From Paraburkholderia sp. FT54 (lineage in GTDB: Bacteria > Pseudomonadota > Gammaproteobacteria > Burkholderiales > Burkholderiaceae): a DNA stretch of 64,000 nt. Numbering within the stretch: position 1 is the stretch's first letter; every line of letters begins with the position of its first letter. Where the stretch lies: positions 930,001-994,000 of the forward strand of contig NZ_CP134196.1 in the NCBI RefSeq assembly GCF_031585635.1, written 5' to 3'. The notes beneath the pieces were generated by a model. The model searched no databases, was not told the origin of the DNA, and worked only from the letters and a program-made list of their open reading frames with translations. Position numbers and translations under genes: made by a program. Shown one piece after another: positions 24,918-34,778 of this stretch.

Positions 24918-25922
24918 TTACTTGTTGCCCCAGCAGTTGTCGAGGCCGAATTTGGTGTCCTTGCTGTCGATGCCGGACATCGCTTTGTCGGTGATCAACG
25001 TGACGCCGGTGTCCTGATAGCCGGAGACCTTCTTGCCGGTCTTCGCGTAGTCGACGCCGGCCGTCACGCCGAGCGAGGCCATCTTCAGCGGATACTGCTG
25101 CGAGGTCGCGGCGATGGCGCCGGCCTTGACGTTGCGCACGCCTTCGCAGCCGCCGTCGATCGAGACGATCATCACGCTCTTGTCCTTGCCCGCCGCCTTG
25201 AGCGCGCGGTAAGCGCCCGCCGCGGCCGGTTCGTTGATCGTGTAGACGACGTTGATGTCGGGCGACTTCTGCAAGCAGTTTTCCATCGCCGTCTGGCCCT
25301 TGGCCTGATCGCCGCGCGTGTCCTGGCTGCAGACCACCGAGGGATCGCCTTCCTTCACGCCGAAGCCTTCCAGGAAGCCGTTATGACGCAGCACGCCGAC
25401 CGAGACGCCGGGCGCGAGATCGAGCGTGGCGATCTTCGCGGGCTTGCCGTTCAGCGCGGCTTTCGCGTATTTGCCGATCAACACGCCGGCCTTGAAGTTG
25501 TCGGTGGCGAAGAGGGCGTCGGTGGCGTCCTGCGGGTCGGTCGGCGTGTCGAGCGCGACCACCATCACGCCGGCCGCGCGGGCTTTCCTGATGCTCGGCA
25601 CGATCGCCTTGGTGTCGCTCGGCGTGATCAGAATCGCTTTCGCGCCGGCCGTCATCATGTTTTCGATGGCGGTGACCTGGCTCGCATTGTCGCCGTCGAA
25701 CTTGCCGGCGGCGGTGATCAGCTTCGCGCCGTCTTTCGAGGCGGCCGCTTCCGCGCCCTGTTTCATCTTCACGAAGAAGGGGTTGGTGTCGGTCTTGGTG
25801 ATGAGGCCGACGACAGGCTGGTCAGCCGCCTGGCTCGCGCTCGCACACCATACCGCCGATGCCGCGACGCACATCGACACGATTTTCCTCGCGACAGGAA
25901 GCCTGCTGGAATTCAGATTCAT
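24918..25922 (-). CDS. frcB: Periplasmic sugar-binding protein, FrcB-like
   Basis: A 334-residue type I periplasmic binding protein with a signal peptide (cleavage probably after ASASQA, about residue 33). PVVGLITKTDTNPFFVKMKQGA is the N-terminal sugar-binding strand, ITPSDTKAIVPSIRKARAAGV and VVALDTPTDPQDATDALFATD follow the RbsB/FrcB pattern, and VYTINEPAAAGAYRALKAAG is the hinge region. It delivers fructose or a related sugar to FrcC. First gene of the minus-strand operon, with a large upstream control region. Confidence 0.88.
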   Translation of the reverse strand: MNLNSSRLPVARKIVSMCVAASAVWCASASQAADQPVVGLITKTDTNPFFVKMKQGAEAAASKDGAKLITAAGKFDGDNASQVTAIENMMTAGAKAILITPSDTKAIVPSIRKARAAGVMVVALDTPTDPQDATDALFATDNFKAGVLIGKYAKAALNGKPAKIATLDLAPGVSVGVLRHNGFLEGFGVKEGDPSVVCSQDTRGDQAKGQTAMENCLQKSPDINVVYTINEPAAAGAYRALKAAGKDKSVMIVSIDGGCEGVRNVKAGAIAATSQQYPLKMASLGVTAGVDYAKTGKKVSGYQDTGVTLITDKAMSGIDSKDTKFGLDNCWGNK

Positions 25923-26067
25923 GGGACGCTCCTCCGGTTTTTGGCAACGACGTTGTGGACTGCTGGCGGCTGTCTGCGCGAACGCTGCGCGCCGACAACC
26001 TGGTTTGCGGCCTGATGCTCGGTGACGGCGGTTCGAAACGGCCTGGGCTCGACTCCGTTCGTGCTGC

Positions 26068-26090
26068 CTAAATCACTTTGGTTGATTTAG
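26068..26090. promoter_or_regulatory. 8+7+8 inverted repeat upstream of frcB, candidate ROK operator
   Basis: CTAAATCA (26068-26075) and TGATTTAG (26083-26090) are perfect inverted copies separated by seven bases; outside them CTG and CAG flanks extend the symmetry. The site is AT-rich in a GC-rich surrounding and lies about 145 bp before the frcB start. It fits the ROK regulator of the same operon as operator, though the LacI regulator on the other side is an alternative owner. Confidence 0.6.
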
Positions 26091-26327
26091 TACAGCAGGC
26101 GCATCGGCCCGCGTCAAGGAAATGATCGGAACGGAAAGTGAGGCGCGAAAACTTGCCGGCAGGCCGCGCGCCATACGTGGCAAGGCTTCGACGGCGTAGT
26201 GCGGATCGATATCGAGCCTTCGGGCTTGGGGAAAGTCCTGGCCTGAGTGAAAGCAAATTGAAGGCTAACTGGGCTTTTCTCGACGGTAAATGGCTCGCAC
26301 CGCGACGGTATTCAGCGAACACTGAAG

Positions 26328-26349
26328 CACGTTCATCATGATGTTCGTG
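26328..26349. other. Near-palindrome in the 358-bp gap between frcB control region and lacI-type gene
   Basis: CACG-TT-CATCATGATG-TT-CGTG is symmetrical apart from the two TT pairs. It lies downstream of the LacI-family gene (stop at 26449). Apart from this and a nearby TTCAG/CTGAA pair (26311-26326), the stretch 26091-26448 shows no gene or terminator I can support. Confidence 0.3.
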
Positions 26350-26448
26350 GCGAATCGGCATAGTGCGCGGCGCGAGTGCTTGCCGGGAAGGCGGCGTGCG
26401 CGAATGAAGGATTCGCTACGTAACCTCCGCGATGCTGTCACGGCCACA

Positions 26449-27480
26449 TCACCGCGAACGCGGCGCGCCGGTGGATGCCCGCACGACCAGTTCGGGCGGC
26501 GAGGCAATCCGCATCGGCACGCTGGCGCCGCCGCGCCCCGCCTGTCCATACGACGACTCGATCAACTCGCGCAACAGCGACACGGCGAGCCCGGCGACTT
26601 CGACTGTCGGCACGGCGACCGTCGTCAATGCGGGGCGCGATTCGCGTGCGAGCTGGATGTCGGTGATGCCGATCACGGACAGGTCCGCCGGCACATTCAG
26701 TCCGAGGTCGGCGGCGGCGTGCATTGCGCCGAGCGCGGGCAGGTCGTTGGTGGCGAAGATCGCGGTGAGCTTCGGATCGCTTTCCAGCAGCGCGCGTGCC
26801 GCGGCATAGCCGCCTTGTATCGTATCGGCCGCGTGCTTCACGCGGCCCTTCGGCACGCCCGCGGCGCGCAGCGCATCGACGAAACCTTCGTAGCGGGCCG
26901 CGTGAATGCCTGACGCTTTGCTGCCGACGATCGCGCCGATCCGCCGGTGGCCGAGCTCCAGCAAATGCGCGCCGGCCAGCTCGCCGGCGCGCCGGAAATC
27001 GACCGCGACGCACGGCAGCCCAGGCGGCTCGTCAGGCCGCTCCCACATGCACAGCACGACCGGCGTGCCGCGCGATTCGGTCGTGTGAAGATCGGCGAAA
27101 TCCAGGTTCGCATTCGTCACGAGCACGCCTTCGGAAAGCGTGCCGGCAATCTGGTCGAGATACGCGCGGCCGGTCAGCGGATCTTCGTTCGTATTGCAGA
27201 TGATCACGAAATGGCCGCTGGTGCGCGCCGCGCGTTCGACGGCAAGCGCGAACTCCGGATAGAACGGGTTGGCGATACTCGACACCATCAGGGCGAGCGT
27301 CGGCGCGCGGCCTTCGGCAAGGGCGCGAGCGGCGAGATGCGGACGGTAGCCGAGCGTTTCGACGGCGTCGAGCACGCGTTGCCGCGTGCTCGCGCCGACC
27401 CGGCCGCGATTGCGCAGCACGTTGGACACCGTCGCCGGAGTGACCCCGGCATGACGCGCGACTTCGCTGAGTGTGGGCAT
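26449..27480 (-). CDS. LacI-family repressor of the beta-galactoside operon
   Basis: A 343-residue LacI/GalR regulator. The helix-turn-helix and hinge are at residues 1-60 (TLSEVARHAGVTPATVSNVL, then YRPHLAARALAEGR), followed by a periplasmic-binding-like effector domain (LMVSSIANPFYPEFALAVER, FATNDLPALGAMHAAADLG). It is divergent from the ABC/GH42 operon, with a perfect 16-bp palindrome in between that is typical of LacI operators. Start at 27480 chosen for the family N-terminus. Confidence 0.9.
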   Translation of the reverse strand: MPTLSEVARHAGVTPATVSNVLRNRGRVGASTRQRVLDAVETLGYRPHLAARALAEGRAPTLALMVSSIANPFYPEFALAVERAARTSGHFVIICNTNEDPLTGRAYLDQIAGTLSEGVLVTNANLDFADLHTTESRGTPVVLCMWERPDEPPGLPCVAVDFRRAGELAGAHLLELGHRRIGAIVGSKASGIHAARYEGFVDALRAAGVPKGRVKHAADTIQGGYAAARALLESDPKLTAIFATNDLPALGAMHAAADLGLNVPADLSVIGITDIQLARESRPALTTVAVPTVEVAGLAVSLLRELIESSYGQAGRGGASVPMRIASPPELVVRASTGAPRSR

Positions 27481-27620
27481 GATGTTATCAATATTTGGGA
27501 TGGCTGCCCGGCATTTGCGTCGCGAGCCGAGGCGCGGCACCATCTGTCGCACAGACAAAACGATATCGGAGACAGGCAAGGCCCAACGATCGCAACCGAT
27601 CGATTTTTTTCGGCCCTGCT

Positions 27621-27636
27621 GATTAAGCGCTTAATC
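27621..27636. promoter_or_regulatory. 16-bp perfect palindrome, probable LacI-family operator
   Basis: GATTAAGCGCTTAATC is fully self-complementary with the central CG pair (GCGC core) seen in most LacI/GalR operators. It lies 38 bp before the ABC ATPase start and 141 bp before the regulator start. A related half-site GATTAAATC occurs at 27651, nearly at the ribosome site. Confidence 0.85.
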
Positions 27637-27673
27637 TCCGACTTCGAGCCGATTAAATCACGGAGTCGATGCG

Positions 27674-28828
27674 ATGGCGAGCATTTCGTTAAGAGGCGTG
27701 CAGAAAGCGTACGGCGACGGCGCGCTGGTGATCCGCGACGTGGATCTCGAGATCGGCGAGAACGAGTTCTGCGTGTTCCTCGGTCCGTCCGGCTGCGGCA
27801 AATCTACCTTGCTGCGCATGATCGCCGGCCTCGAAGACGTCAGCGACGGCGACCTCTCGATCGGCGGACAACTCATGAACGACGTGCCGGCCGCGCAACG
27901 CGGTGTGGCGATGGTGTTTCAGAGCTATGCGTTGTTTCCGCATATGAGCGTGTTCGAGAACATGGCGTTCGGCCTGAAGCTTGCTAAAACCCCCAAGGAT
28001 GAAGTCGATCGCAAGGTGCGGGAAGCCGCGCGCATCCTGCAACTGGAGGCGTTGCTCGAGCGCAAGCCCAAGGCGTTGTCGGGCGGCCAGCGGCAGCGGG
28101 TGGCGATCGGCCGCGCCATCGTGCGCGAGCCGGGCGTGTTTCTGTTCGACGAGCCGCTCTCCAATCTCGATGCCACGCTGCGTGGCCAGACACGTATCGA
28201 GATCGCCCGGCTGCACAAGCAGTTCGCCAAGGCCAGCGTCGTCTACGTGACGCACGACCAGATCGAAGCGATGACGCTCGCCGACAAGATCGTATTGCTG
28301 CATGCCGGCAAGGACACCGAACGTTACGGCAGCATCGCGCAGATCGGCGCGCCGCTCGAGTTGTACCACCGTCCGAAGAGCCGTTTCGTCGCCGGTTTCA
28401 TCGGCTCGCCGCGCATGAATTTTCTGCCGGGACGGGTGGCCTCGGTCGATGCGCAAGGCGTGACCATCACGCTGGATCACACGGAAGAAAGCGTGCGGGT
28501 GCCGGTGAACGGCGCGGGTTTGCAAACCTCGCAAACGGTCACGCTCGGCGTGCGACCTGAACACCTGGAATTTGTCGATGCGTCCCGCGTCACGTCAGAC
28601 GACGCCGTGCTGACGCGCACCGTGTCGCTCGTCGAACAACTCGGCGAACACAGTTACGTGCACCTCGATCAGCCCGGCGGCGCCGCGCTGATCGCCAAAG
28701 CGCCGGGCAATACACGCCTCGCGCCCGGTGAGCGCGCGAGCTTGCGCGTGCCCCGACCCGCTTGCCATTTGTTTACCGAAGACGGCTTTGCCGCCGCTTC
28801 GCTCGAATCCGTCGAACACTACGCATAG
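27674..28828 (+). CDS. Carbohydrate ABC importer ATPase, UgpC/MalK-like
   Basis: A 384-residue CUT1-type ATPase. Walker A is [17 protein letters not shown] (about residue 36), Q-loop [14 protein letters not shown], signature [15 protein letters not shown], Walker [13 protein letters not shown], switch [10 protein letters not shown], and a C-terminal TOBE regulatory domain from about residue 240 ([21 protein letters not shown]). It powers the two permeases at 32223 and 33211, from which it is separated by the beta-galactosidase and binding-protein genes. First gene of the operon, directly behind the LacI operator. Confidence 0.9.
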   Translation: MASISLRGVQKAYGDGALVIRDVDLEIGENEFCVFLGPSGCGKSTLLRMIAGLEDVSDGDLSIGGQLMNDVPAAQRGVAMVFQSYALFPHMSVFENMAFGLKLAKTPKDEVDRKVREAARILQLEALLERKPKALSGGQRQRVAIGRAIVREPGVFLFDEPLSNLDATLRGQTRIEIARLHKQFAKASVVYVTHDQIEAMTLADKIVLLHAGKDTERYGSIAQIGAPLELYHRPKSRFVAGFIGSPRMNFLPGRVASVDAQGVTITLDHTEESVRVPVNGAGLQTSQTVTLGVRPEHLEFVDASRVTSDDAVLTRTVSLVEQLGEHSYVHLDQPGGAALIAKAPGNTRLAPGERASLRVPRPACHLFTEDGFAAASLESVEHYA

Positions 28829-28839
28829 AGGACATTCGG

Positions 28840-30825
28840 ATGCGCCTTGGAGTCTGTTATTACCCGGAACACTGGCCCGAGTCGATGTGGGAAGACGACG
28901 CTCGCCGAATGAAAGCCCTCGGCATCGAACAGGTGCGGATCGCCGAATTTGCCTGGAGCCGGATCGAGCCGACGCCGGGCGAATACGATTGGGGCTGGCT
29001 CGATCGCTCGATCGATGTGCTGGGCGCGGCCGGCCTGCAAGTGGTGATGTGCACGCCGACAGCGACGCCGCCCAAGTGGCTGATCGACCGCCATCCCGAC
29101 ATTCTGCCGATCGGCGCGGACGGCCGTCCGCGTGCGTTCGGCTCACGGCGCCATTATGACTTTTCGTCACCGTCGTACTTCGCCGCGTCGCAGAAGATTT
29201 GCACGGCGGTGGCCGGGCGCTACGGCAAGCATCCCGCGGTCGCCTACTGGCAAACCGACAATGAGTTCGGCTGCCACCACACGGTGGTCAGTTATTCGCC
29301 GGCGGCGGTGGGACGCTTTCGCGAGTGGCTCAAAGCGCGCTACCACACCATCGAAGCATTGAACCGCGCATGGGGCACCGTGTTCTGGAGCATGGAGTAC
29401 CGCAGCTTCGACGAGATCGACGCGCCGGTGGCGACCGTGACTGAAGCGCATCCTTCGCATCGCCTCGATTACCGGCGTTTCGCGTCCGACGAGGTGGCGC
29501 GCTATAACCGCATGCAGGTCGAGATCATCCGCGCCCATTCGCCGGGGCGGCCGGTTGCGCACAACTTCATGCAACTCTTCACCGAGTTCGATCACTACAA
29601 GCTTGCCGCCGATCTCGATGTAGCGACGTGGGACAGCTATCCGCTCGGCGCGCTCGAAGAGCAATGGTTTGCGCCGGAGGTGAAAGCGCGCTGGCTGCGC
29701 AGCGGGCATCCTGACTTCGCGTCGTTCAATCACGACGTCTATCGCGGCATGTCGAAGCTGCCGTTCTGGGTGATGGAGCAGCAGCCGGGTCCGGTGAACT
29801 GGGCGCTATGGAATCCGGCGCCGCTGCCGGGCATGGTGCGGCTGTGGAGTTGGGAAGCGTTCGCGCACGGCGCGGGCTGCGTATCGTATTTTCGCTGGCG
29901 TCAGGCGCCGTTCGCGCAGGAACAGATGCATGCGGGACTGAACATGCCCGATAACCGGCTCGACGTGGGCGGCAACGAAGCGGCGCAAGTCGCCGGTGAG
30001 ATTCGCACGGTGCTCGCCGCGAATGCCGACGCCAATGGCGCGATTCGTTCGAAAGTCGCGCTCGTCTACGACTACGAGGCGAAGTGGCTGTTCGAGATTC
30101 ATCCGCAGGGAGCGGACTTCCACTATCCGCGCTTCGCCTTCGAGTACTACTCGGCGCTGCGCGCGCTCGGCCTCGACGTGGATATCGTGCCGGTGGACGC
30201 GCCGCTGGATGGCTACAGCCTGATCGTCGTGCCGCCGCTGCCGGTGGTGCCCGCTGATTTCGCGGAGCGTCTTGCAAACGCAGGTGCGCAGGTCGTGCTC
30301 GGTCCGCGCACGGGTTCGAAGACCGCGGATTTGCAGATTCCCGTGAACCTGCCGCCTGGTGCGCTGGCCTCGGTGTTGCCGCTGCGCGTGTGGCGTGTCG
30401 AATCGATGCGGCCGAACGTGACCGAAGCGGTGCGCCTGTCGGACGACGCCAGCACGAGTGAAGCACACGGCTTCGCTCGCCACTGGCGTGATTTCATCGA
30501 AAGCGAAGCGGCGGATTCGCTCGACGTGCGCGCGCGATTCGCGGACGGCCATCCCGCGTATGTTCAAGGCGGCGCGTTCCACTACCTCGCGAGTCTGTTC
30601 GACGATGCACTGACGGTGCGCTTGTTTGCGCGGATCGCGCAAGAAGCCGGTGTGGCAACGACACCGCTCGGCGATAGCGTTCGCGTGAGCCGCCGCGGCG
30701 CGCTGACCTATGTGTTCAACTACGGTGACAAGACACACACGCTCACCGACATAGCCGGCGATGCCTTCGTGATCGGCTCCCACGCAATCGAACCGCAGGG
30801 CGTGGCCGTCTTTCGAGCGCAATAG
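28840..30825 (+). CDS. GH42 beta-galactosidase
   Basis: A 661-residue glycoside hydrolase family 42 enzyme without a signal peptide, so cytoplasmic. [15 protein letters not shown] opens the TIM barrel, the acid/base glutamate is in [12 protein letters not shown] (about residue 145), and the nucleophile is in [14 protein letters not shown] (about residue 311). A trimerisation-like middle domain and a small C-terminal beta domain follow. It cleaves terminal beta-galactosides brought in by the surrounding importer. AGAGG lies 9 bases before the ATG, 11 bp after the ATPase stop. Confidence 0.92.
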   Translation: MRLGVCYYPEHWPESMWEDDARRMKALGIEQVRIAEFAWSRIEPTPGEYDWGWLDRSIDVLGAAGLQVVMCTPTATPPKWLIDRHPDILPIGADGRPRAFGSRRHYDFSSPSYFAASQKICTAVAGRYGKHPAVAYWQTDNEFGCHHTVVSYSPAAVGRFREWLKARYHTIEALNRAWGTVFWSMEYRSFDEIDAPVATVTEAHPSHRLDYRRFASDEVARYNRMQVEIIRAHSPGRPVAHNFMQLFTEFDHYKLAADLDVATWDSYPLGALEEQWFAPEVKARWLRSGHPDFASFNHDVYRGMSKLPFWVMEQQPGPVNWALWNPAPLPGMVRLWSWEAFAHGAGCVSYFRWRQAPFAQEQMHAGLNMPDNRLDVGGNEAAQVAGEIRTVLAANADANGAIRSKVALVYDYEAKWLFEIHPQGADFHYPRFAFEYYSALRALGLDVDIVPVDAPLDGYSLIVVPPLPVVPADFAERLANAGAQVVLGPRTGSKTADLQIPVNLPPGALASVLPLRVWRVESMRPNVTEAVRLSDDASTSEAHGFARHWRDFIESEAADSLDVRARFADGHPAYVQGGAFHYLASLFDDALTVRLFARIAQEAGVATTPLGDSVRVSRRGALTYVFNYGDKTHTLTDIAGDAFVIGSHAIEPQGVAVFRAQ

Positions 30826-30912
30826 TGGTCTGATGCGCCGACGCGGTGTCCGACGAAATTCCATGCAGCAACGACAACGACGCAAAATCAAGGAATCAAG
30901 GAGACAGGCAAC

Positions 30913-32166
30913 ATGAAACTGAAACCACGCAAGATTCTATTGGCACTCGCGCTGGCCGGCGCGGCTTTGGCAACGTCAGCCGTCAGCACGGCCCAGGCGG
31001 GCACGCTCACCGCCAATATCGCGTTCAAGGGTGCGAGCCAGCGCGCGGTCTGGCAGTCGGTCATCGACGACTTCAAGAAGGCGCATCCCGGCATCGACGT
31101 GAAGGTCTCGTTCGTCGACGAAGAAGCCTACAAGGTGCAACTGCCCGGCTGGCTGACGACAGTCGCGCCCGATATCGTCAACTGGCACGACGGCGAACGC
31201 ATGGCCTATTACGCGCAGCGCGGCCTGTTCGAAGACCTGAGCGGCGACTGGGCGAAGAACGGCTGGAACGACATGTATGCGTCGACCAGGGAAGCGTCGT
31301 CGTATAAGGGCAAGCAGTACGCCGCACCGACGGTTTACTACTCGTGGGGTATGTTCTACCGCAAGGACCTGTTCCAGAAGGTCGGCATTAATGGCGAGCC
31401 GAAAATGTGGGATCAGTTTCTCGAAGACTGCAAGAAGTTGAAGGCCGCAGGCATCACGCCGATTGCCGTAGCGGGCCGCGACTCATGGACACTCGCGGGT
31501 TGGTTCGATTACCTCGACTTGCGTTTGAACGGCAATGCGTTTCATCAGAAGCTGATGGCGGGCGAGATTGCGTACACCGATCCACGCGTGAAGAAGGTCT
31601 ACACGACGTGGAAGCAATTGATCGACGCGGGCTATTTCATCGACAACTCGCTCTCCTACGATCTCGATTCGGTGCAGCCGTTCCTGTTCCAGGGCAAGGC
31701 CGCGATGATGCTGATGGGCACGTTCATCACCGCTGGTTTTCCGCCGAACGTGAAGCCGGAAATGGGCTACTTCCAGTTCCCGATCATCGACGCGAAAGTG
31801 CCGACCGCCGAAGACGGTCCGGTCGAGTCGCTGCATATTCCGTCGAAGGCAAAGAACAAGGCGGATGCGCACACGTTCCTTGCGTTCGTCGAGACACCGG
31901 AAATCGGCGCGAAACTGGCGGCCGGGCTCGGCTCGCTGTCGGCTAACAGCAAGTCGCCGGAACCGGAAGATCCGATCTCCAGGATAGGCTTCCAGATTCT
32001 TGCGAACACCAAGGGCGGCATCGCGCAGTTCTATGATCGCGACATGACCAAGGAAATGGCGGACGAAGGCATGAAGGGGATGCAGCAGTTCATCTCCGAC
32101 CCAACGAAGCTCGACGACGTGCTCGCGCAACTCGAGCAGACGCGCAAGCGGATCTACAAGAAGTGA
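30913..32166 (+). CDS. Extracellular solute-binding protein, family 1 (oligosaccharide)
   Basis: A 417-residue CUT1 binding protein with a signal peptide (LALALAGAALATSAVSTAQA, cleavage near residue 29). VIDDFKKAHPGIDVKV is the conserved N-terminal lobe helix and strand, WHDGERMAYYAQRGLFEDL and YYSWGMFYRKDLFQKVGI line the cleft, and AAMMLMGTFITAGFP is the typical hinge-proximal segment. It delivers a galactoside to the permease pair that follows. AAGGAG-like purines precede its ATG. Confidence 0.9.
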   Translation: MKLKPRKILLALALAGAALATSAVSTAQAGTLTANIAFKGASQRAVWQSVIDDFKKAHPGIDVKVSFVDEEAYKVQLPGWLTTVAPDIVNWHDGERMAYYAQRGLFEDLSGDWAKNGWNDMYASTREASSYKGKQYAAPTVYYSWGMFYRKDLFQKVGINGEPKMWDQFLEDCKKLKAAGITPIAVAGRDSWTLAGWFDYLDLRLNGNAFHQKLMAGEIAYTDPRVKKVYTTWKQLIDAGYFIDNSLSYDLDSVQPFLFQGKAAMMLMGTFITAGFPPNVKPEMGYFQFPIIDAKVPTAEDGPVESLHIPSKAKNKADAHTFLAFVETPEIGAKLAAGLGSLSANSKSPEPEDPISRIGFQILANTKGGIAQFYDRDMTKEMADEGMKGMQQFISDPTKLDDVLAQLEQTRKRIYKK

Positions 32167-32222
32167 GCGGTGGCGGCCGCGAGGCCGCCTTCCGTTGCAT
32201 TTCCGATCTGGAGAGAACGATC

Positions 32223-33200
32223 GTGTCGCATTCCGTCACCCGTCACACTGTCGGCGGTCCTGCCGAACCCGGCGGCCCGGGCTTGCCCACGCCGGGCGGT
32301 GCCTTGCGCGGCGGCAAACCCGGCGCTGTACGGCGCCGCCGTCCGTCGCCCACTGCGCGCCGGCAGCGGCGCGCCGCTTTTCTGTTCCTCGCGCCGGCCT
32401 GCGTGATGGTGGCCATCTACGTGGTGTGGCCGATCCTGTCGACCATCCGCCTGAGCTTTTTCAACTGGGACGGAATGAGCGAGCCGTCGTTCGTCGGCCT
32501 CGCGAACTACGTGGAGTTGTTCCATGCGCAGACCTTCTACACGGCGCTCAAGAACAACCTCATCTGGCTATTGCTGTTCCTGCTCGCTCCGCCCATGGGA
32601 CTCGCCGTGGCGTTGTATCTGAATCAGGCGGTGGCCGGCATCCGTATCGTCAAATCGCTTTTTTTCGCACCGTTCGTGCTGTCGGGCGTGGTGGTCGGTT
32701 TGATCTTCTCGTGGTTTTACGACCCGACTTTCGGTCTGCTCGCCAAGGTTCTCGGCCACGGCGTGCCGGTGCTCGGCGACCCGCGCTATGCGACCTTGGG
32801 AATCGTGTTCGCGGCGCTGTGGCCGCAAACCGCCTATTGCATGATTCTCTACCTGACCGGCCTGACGTCGCTGAACGCCGAACAGATCGAGGCCGCGCGC
32901 ATGGAAGGCGCGCGCGGCTGGTCGATGCTGTGGCATGTGATTCTGCCGCAACTGCGGCCGACCACCTTCATGGCGATCGTCGTGACCATCATCGGCGCAC
33001 TGCGCAGTTTCGATCTGATCTCGGTGATGACGAGCGGCGGCCCGTTCGAAAGCTCGACCGTGCTCGCGTATTACATGTACGACCAGGCGATCAAGTACTA
33101 CCGGATCGGCTATTCGGCGGCGGTGGCAGTTGTGCTGTTCGCCATCATGCTGGTGTACATCGTTTATCACTTGCGGCGGATGCTGCGCACCGAGCAATAA
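32223..33200 (+). CDS. Sugar ABC importer permease, MalF/UgpA-like
   Basis: A 325-residue inner-membrane permease with six or seven spans. The Pro/Arg-rich cytoplasmic head leads to AAFLFLAPACVMVAIYVVWP, the first span, and the EAA loop is EQIEAARMEGARGWSMLWHV, which docks on the ATPase. The frame is open from 32163, but a GTG at 32223 preceded by GGAGAG is the better start. It pairs with the next gene to form the channel. Confidence 0.87.
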   Translation: MSHSVTRHTVGGPAEPGGPGLPTPGGALRGGKPGAVRRRRPSPTARRQRRAAFLFLAPACVMVAIYVVWPILSTIRLSFFNWDGMSEPSFVGLANYVELFHAQTFYTALKNNLIWLLLFLLAPPMGLAVALYLNQAVAGIRIVKSLFFAPFVLSGVVVGLIFSWFYDPTFGLLAKVLGHGVPVLGDPRYATLGIVFAALWPQTAYCMILYLTGLTSLNAEQIEAARMEGARGWSMLWHVILPQLRPTTFMAIVVTIIGALRSFDLISVMTSGGPFESSTVLAYYMYDQAIKYYRIGYSAAVAVVLFAIMLVYIVYHLRRMLRTEQ

Positions 33201-33210
33201 GGAGCCGATC

Positions 33211-34062
33211 ATGTTTCCGATTCCCATCGACAAATGGAAGCCGGCCACTCGCCGCATGTACAAACTCACGTTGCCGGTCGCGCTCCTGATCTGGCTGCTG
33301 CCGATGATCGCCGTGCTGGTCACGTCCGTGCGTTCGACCGAAGAGTTGAGCGAGGGCAACTATTGGGGATGGCCGAAGCATTTCGCGATGTTCGACAACT
33401 ACCGCGAGGCGCTGACCACATCGCCGATGTTGCATTACTTCTGGAACAGCGTATTGATCACGGTGCCTGCCGTAGTGGGCTCGATTGCATTGGCGGCGAT
33501 GGCCGGCTTCGCGCTGGCGATCTACCGGTTCCGCGGCAATTCAACCTTGTTCGCGACGTTCGTGGCGGGGAATTTCGTCCCGGTGCAGGTATTGATGATT
33601 CCGGTGCGGGATTTGTCGTTGCAACTCGGTCTGTTCAATTCCGTCAGCGCGCTGATTCTGTTTCATGTGTCGTTTCAGACGGGATTTTGCGCGCTGTTTC
33701 TGCGCAACTTCATCAAACAGTTGCCGTTCGAACTGGTCGAGGCGGCGCGCATCGAGGGCGCGAATGAGTGGACGGTGTTCTTCAAGATCGTGTTGCCGTT
33801 GATCCGCCCGGCGCTCGCGGCATTGGCGATTCTCGTGTTCACGTTTGTCTGGAACGACTACTTCTGGGCACTATGTCTGACGCAAGGCGACGACGCCGCG
33901 CCGATTACCGTGGGCGTGGCCGCATTGAAAGGGCAGTGGACCACGGCGTGGAATCTTGTTTCGGCGGGATCGATTCTCGCGGCATTGCCCTCAGTAGCGA
34001 TGTTCTTTGCGATGCAGAAGCATTTTGTCGCCGGCTTGACGTTCGGGGCGACGAAGGGTTGA
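33211..34062 (+). CDS. Sugar ABC importer permease, MalG/UgpE-like
   Basis: A 283-residue permease with six predicted spans. LLIWLLPMIAVLVTSVRSTEEL is the first span and MalG-type periplasmic lead, and the EAA loop is ELVEAARIEGANEWTVFFKI. AAGGAG overlaps the stop of the preceding permease, seven bases before the ATG, so the two are coupled. Last gene of the beta-galactoside operon, followed by a strong terminator. Confidence 0.9.
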   Translation: MFPIPIDKWKPATRRMYKLTLPVALLIWLLPMIAVLVTSVRSTEELSEGNYWGWPKHFAMFDNYREALTTSPMLHYFWNSVLITVPAVVGSIALAAMAGFALAIYRFRGNSTLFATFVAGNFVPVQVLMIPVRDLSLQLGLFNSVSALILFHVSFQTGFCALFLRNFIKQLPFELVEAARIEGANEWTVFFKIVLPLIRPALAALAILVFTFVWNDYFWALCLTQGDDAAPITVGVAALKGQWTTAWNLVSAGSILAALPSVAMFFAMQKHFVAGLTFGATKG

Positions 34063-34091
34063 GGCGATTGTGTGTTGTGTCGAGAAGGGTT

Positions 34092-34115
34092 GCCCGCGAA
34101 AGCGGGCTTTTTTTT
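34092..34115 (+). terminator. Rho-independent terminator of the beta-galactoside operon
   Basis: GCCCGC, GAAA tetraloop, GCGGGC, then eight T residues. Textbook form, 29 bp after the last permease gene. Confidence 0.95.
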
Positions 34116-34179
34116 GTGCTGAAACTGCTGCTAGCTGCGTTGCCTCGCGAGAGGTGCGGATGGCAGGAGTGCAGTCAGT

Positions 34180-34662
34180 TCAGTAAGTTGCTGCGAGAGG
34201 TGACAGGGCGTCGGCGGGGGCTGGAGTCTTGATCTGGGCCGGGCGGCGGTGCCACAGGCCGAGATCGCTTTCATCTTCGCCGACGGCCGGCGCGTGCGCG
34301 GCCACGTACACCGGACCCACTACGTTCGGGTGCACGCCGGCTTCGGTGATGACCGAGCCGCCGTAGCTGTGAGCCACGAGGATCGTCGGGCCGTTCTGCT
34401 GATCGAGAACGCGCTTGATCGCGGCGACGTCGTCATCGAGCGAGGTCAGCGGTTCCTGCACGATGGTGACGTGATAAACGTCTTTGGTCAGTCGGTCATA
34501 GACCGGTCTCCAGCCCGAACCGTCCACCCATGCGCCGTGGACAAGAACAATGTTGTGGACCGGCGCGTTCAGCGGTTTGGCGTCTTGCACGATCGCGGCC
34601 GTGGATGCAAAAAGGGCGGCTGACAACGACAAGGCCGTGGCGACGAGCGGCAAAACTTTCAT
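34180..34662 (-). pseudogene. 3'-truncated secreted alpha/beta hydrolase
   Basis: Begins as a normal alpha/beta hydrolase: signal peptide (LPLVATALSLSAALFASTAA), oxyanion strand NIVLVHGAWVDGSGWRPV, and the nucleophile elbow VAHSYGGSVITEAG. After GPVYVAAHAPAVGEDESDLG the sequence loses family character and stops at 160 residues, where relatives run to about 260. The part carrying the acid and histidine of the triad is missing, and no remnant of it is seen between here and the terminator at 34092. It is probably a non-functional remnant left by a deletion ending near 34250. Confidence 0.7.
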
Positions 34663-34778
34663 GACAAACTCCGGCTTATTGAGTTAGGAATTTTTCTGGA
34701 GAAACATTATTAAAAACTTGTAGAAAATAGGAATCCTGTCGATATGAAGGGCGAAACAGGATTCCCGATACGCGTCAT

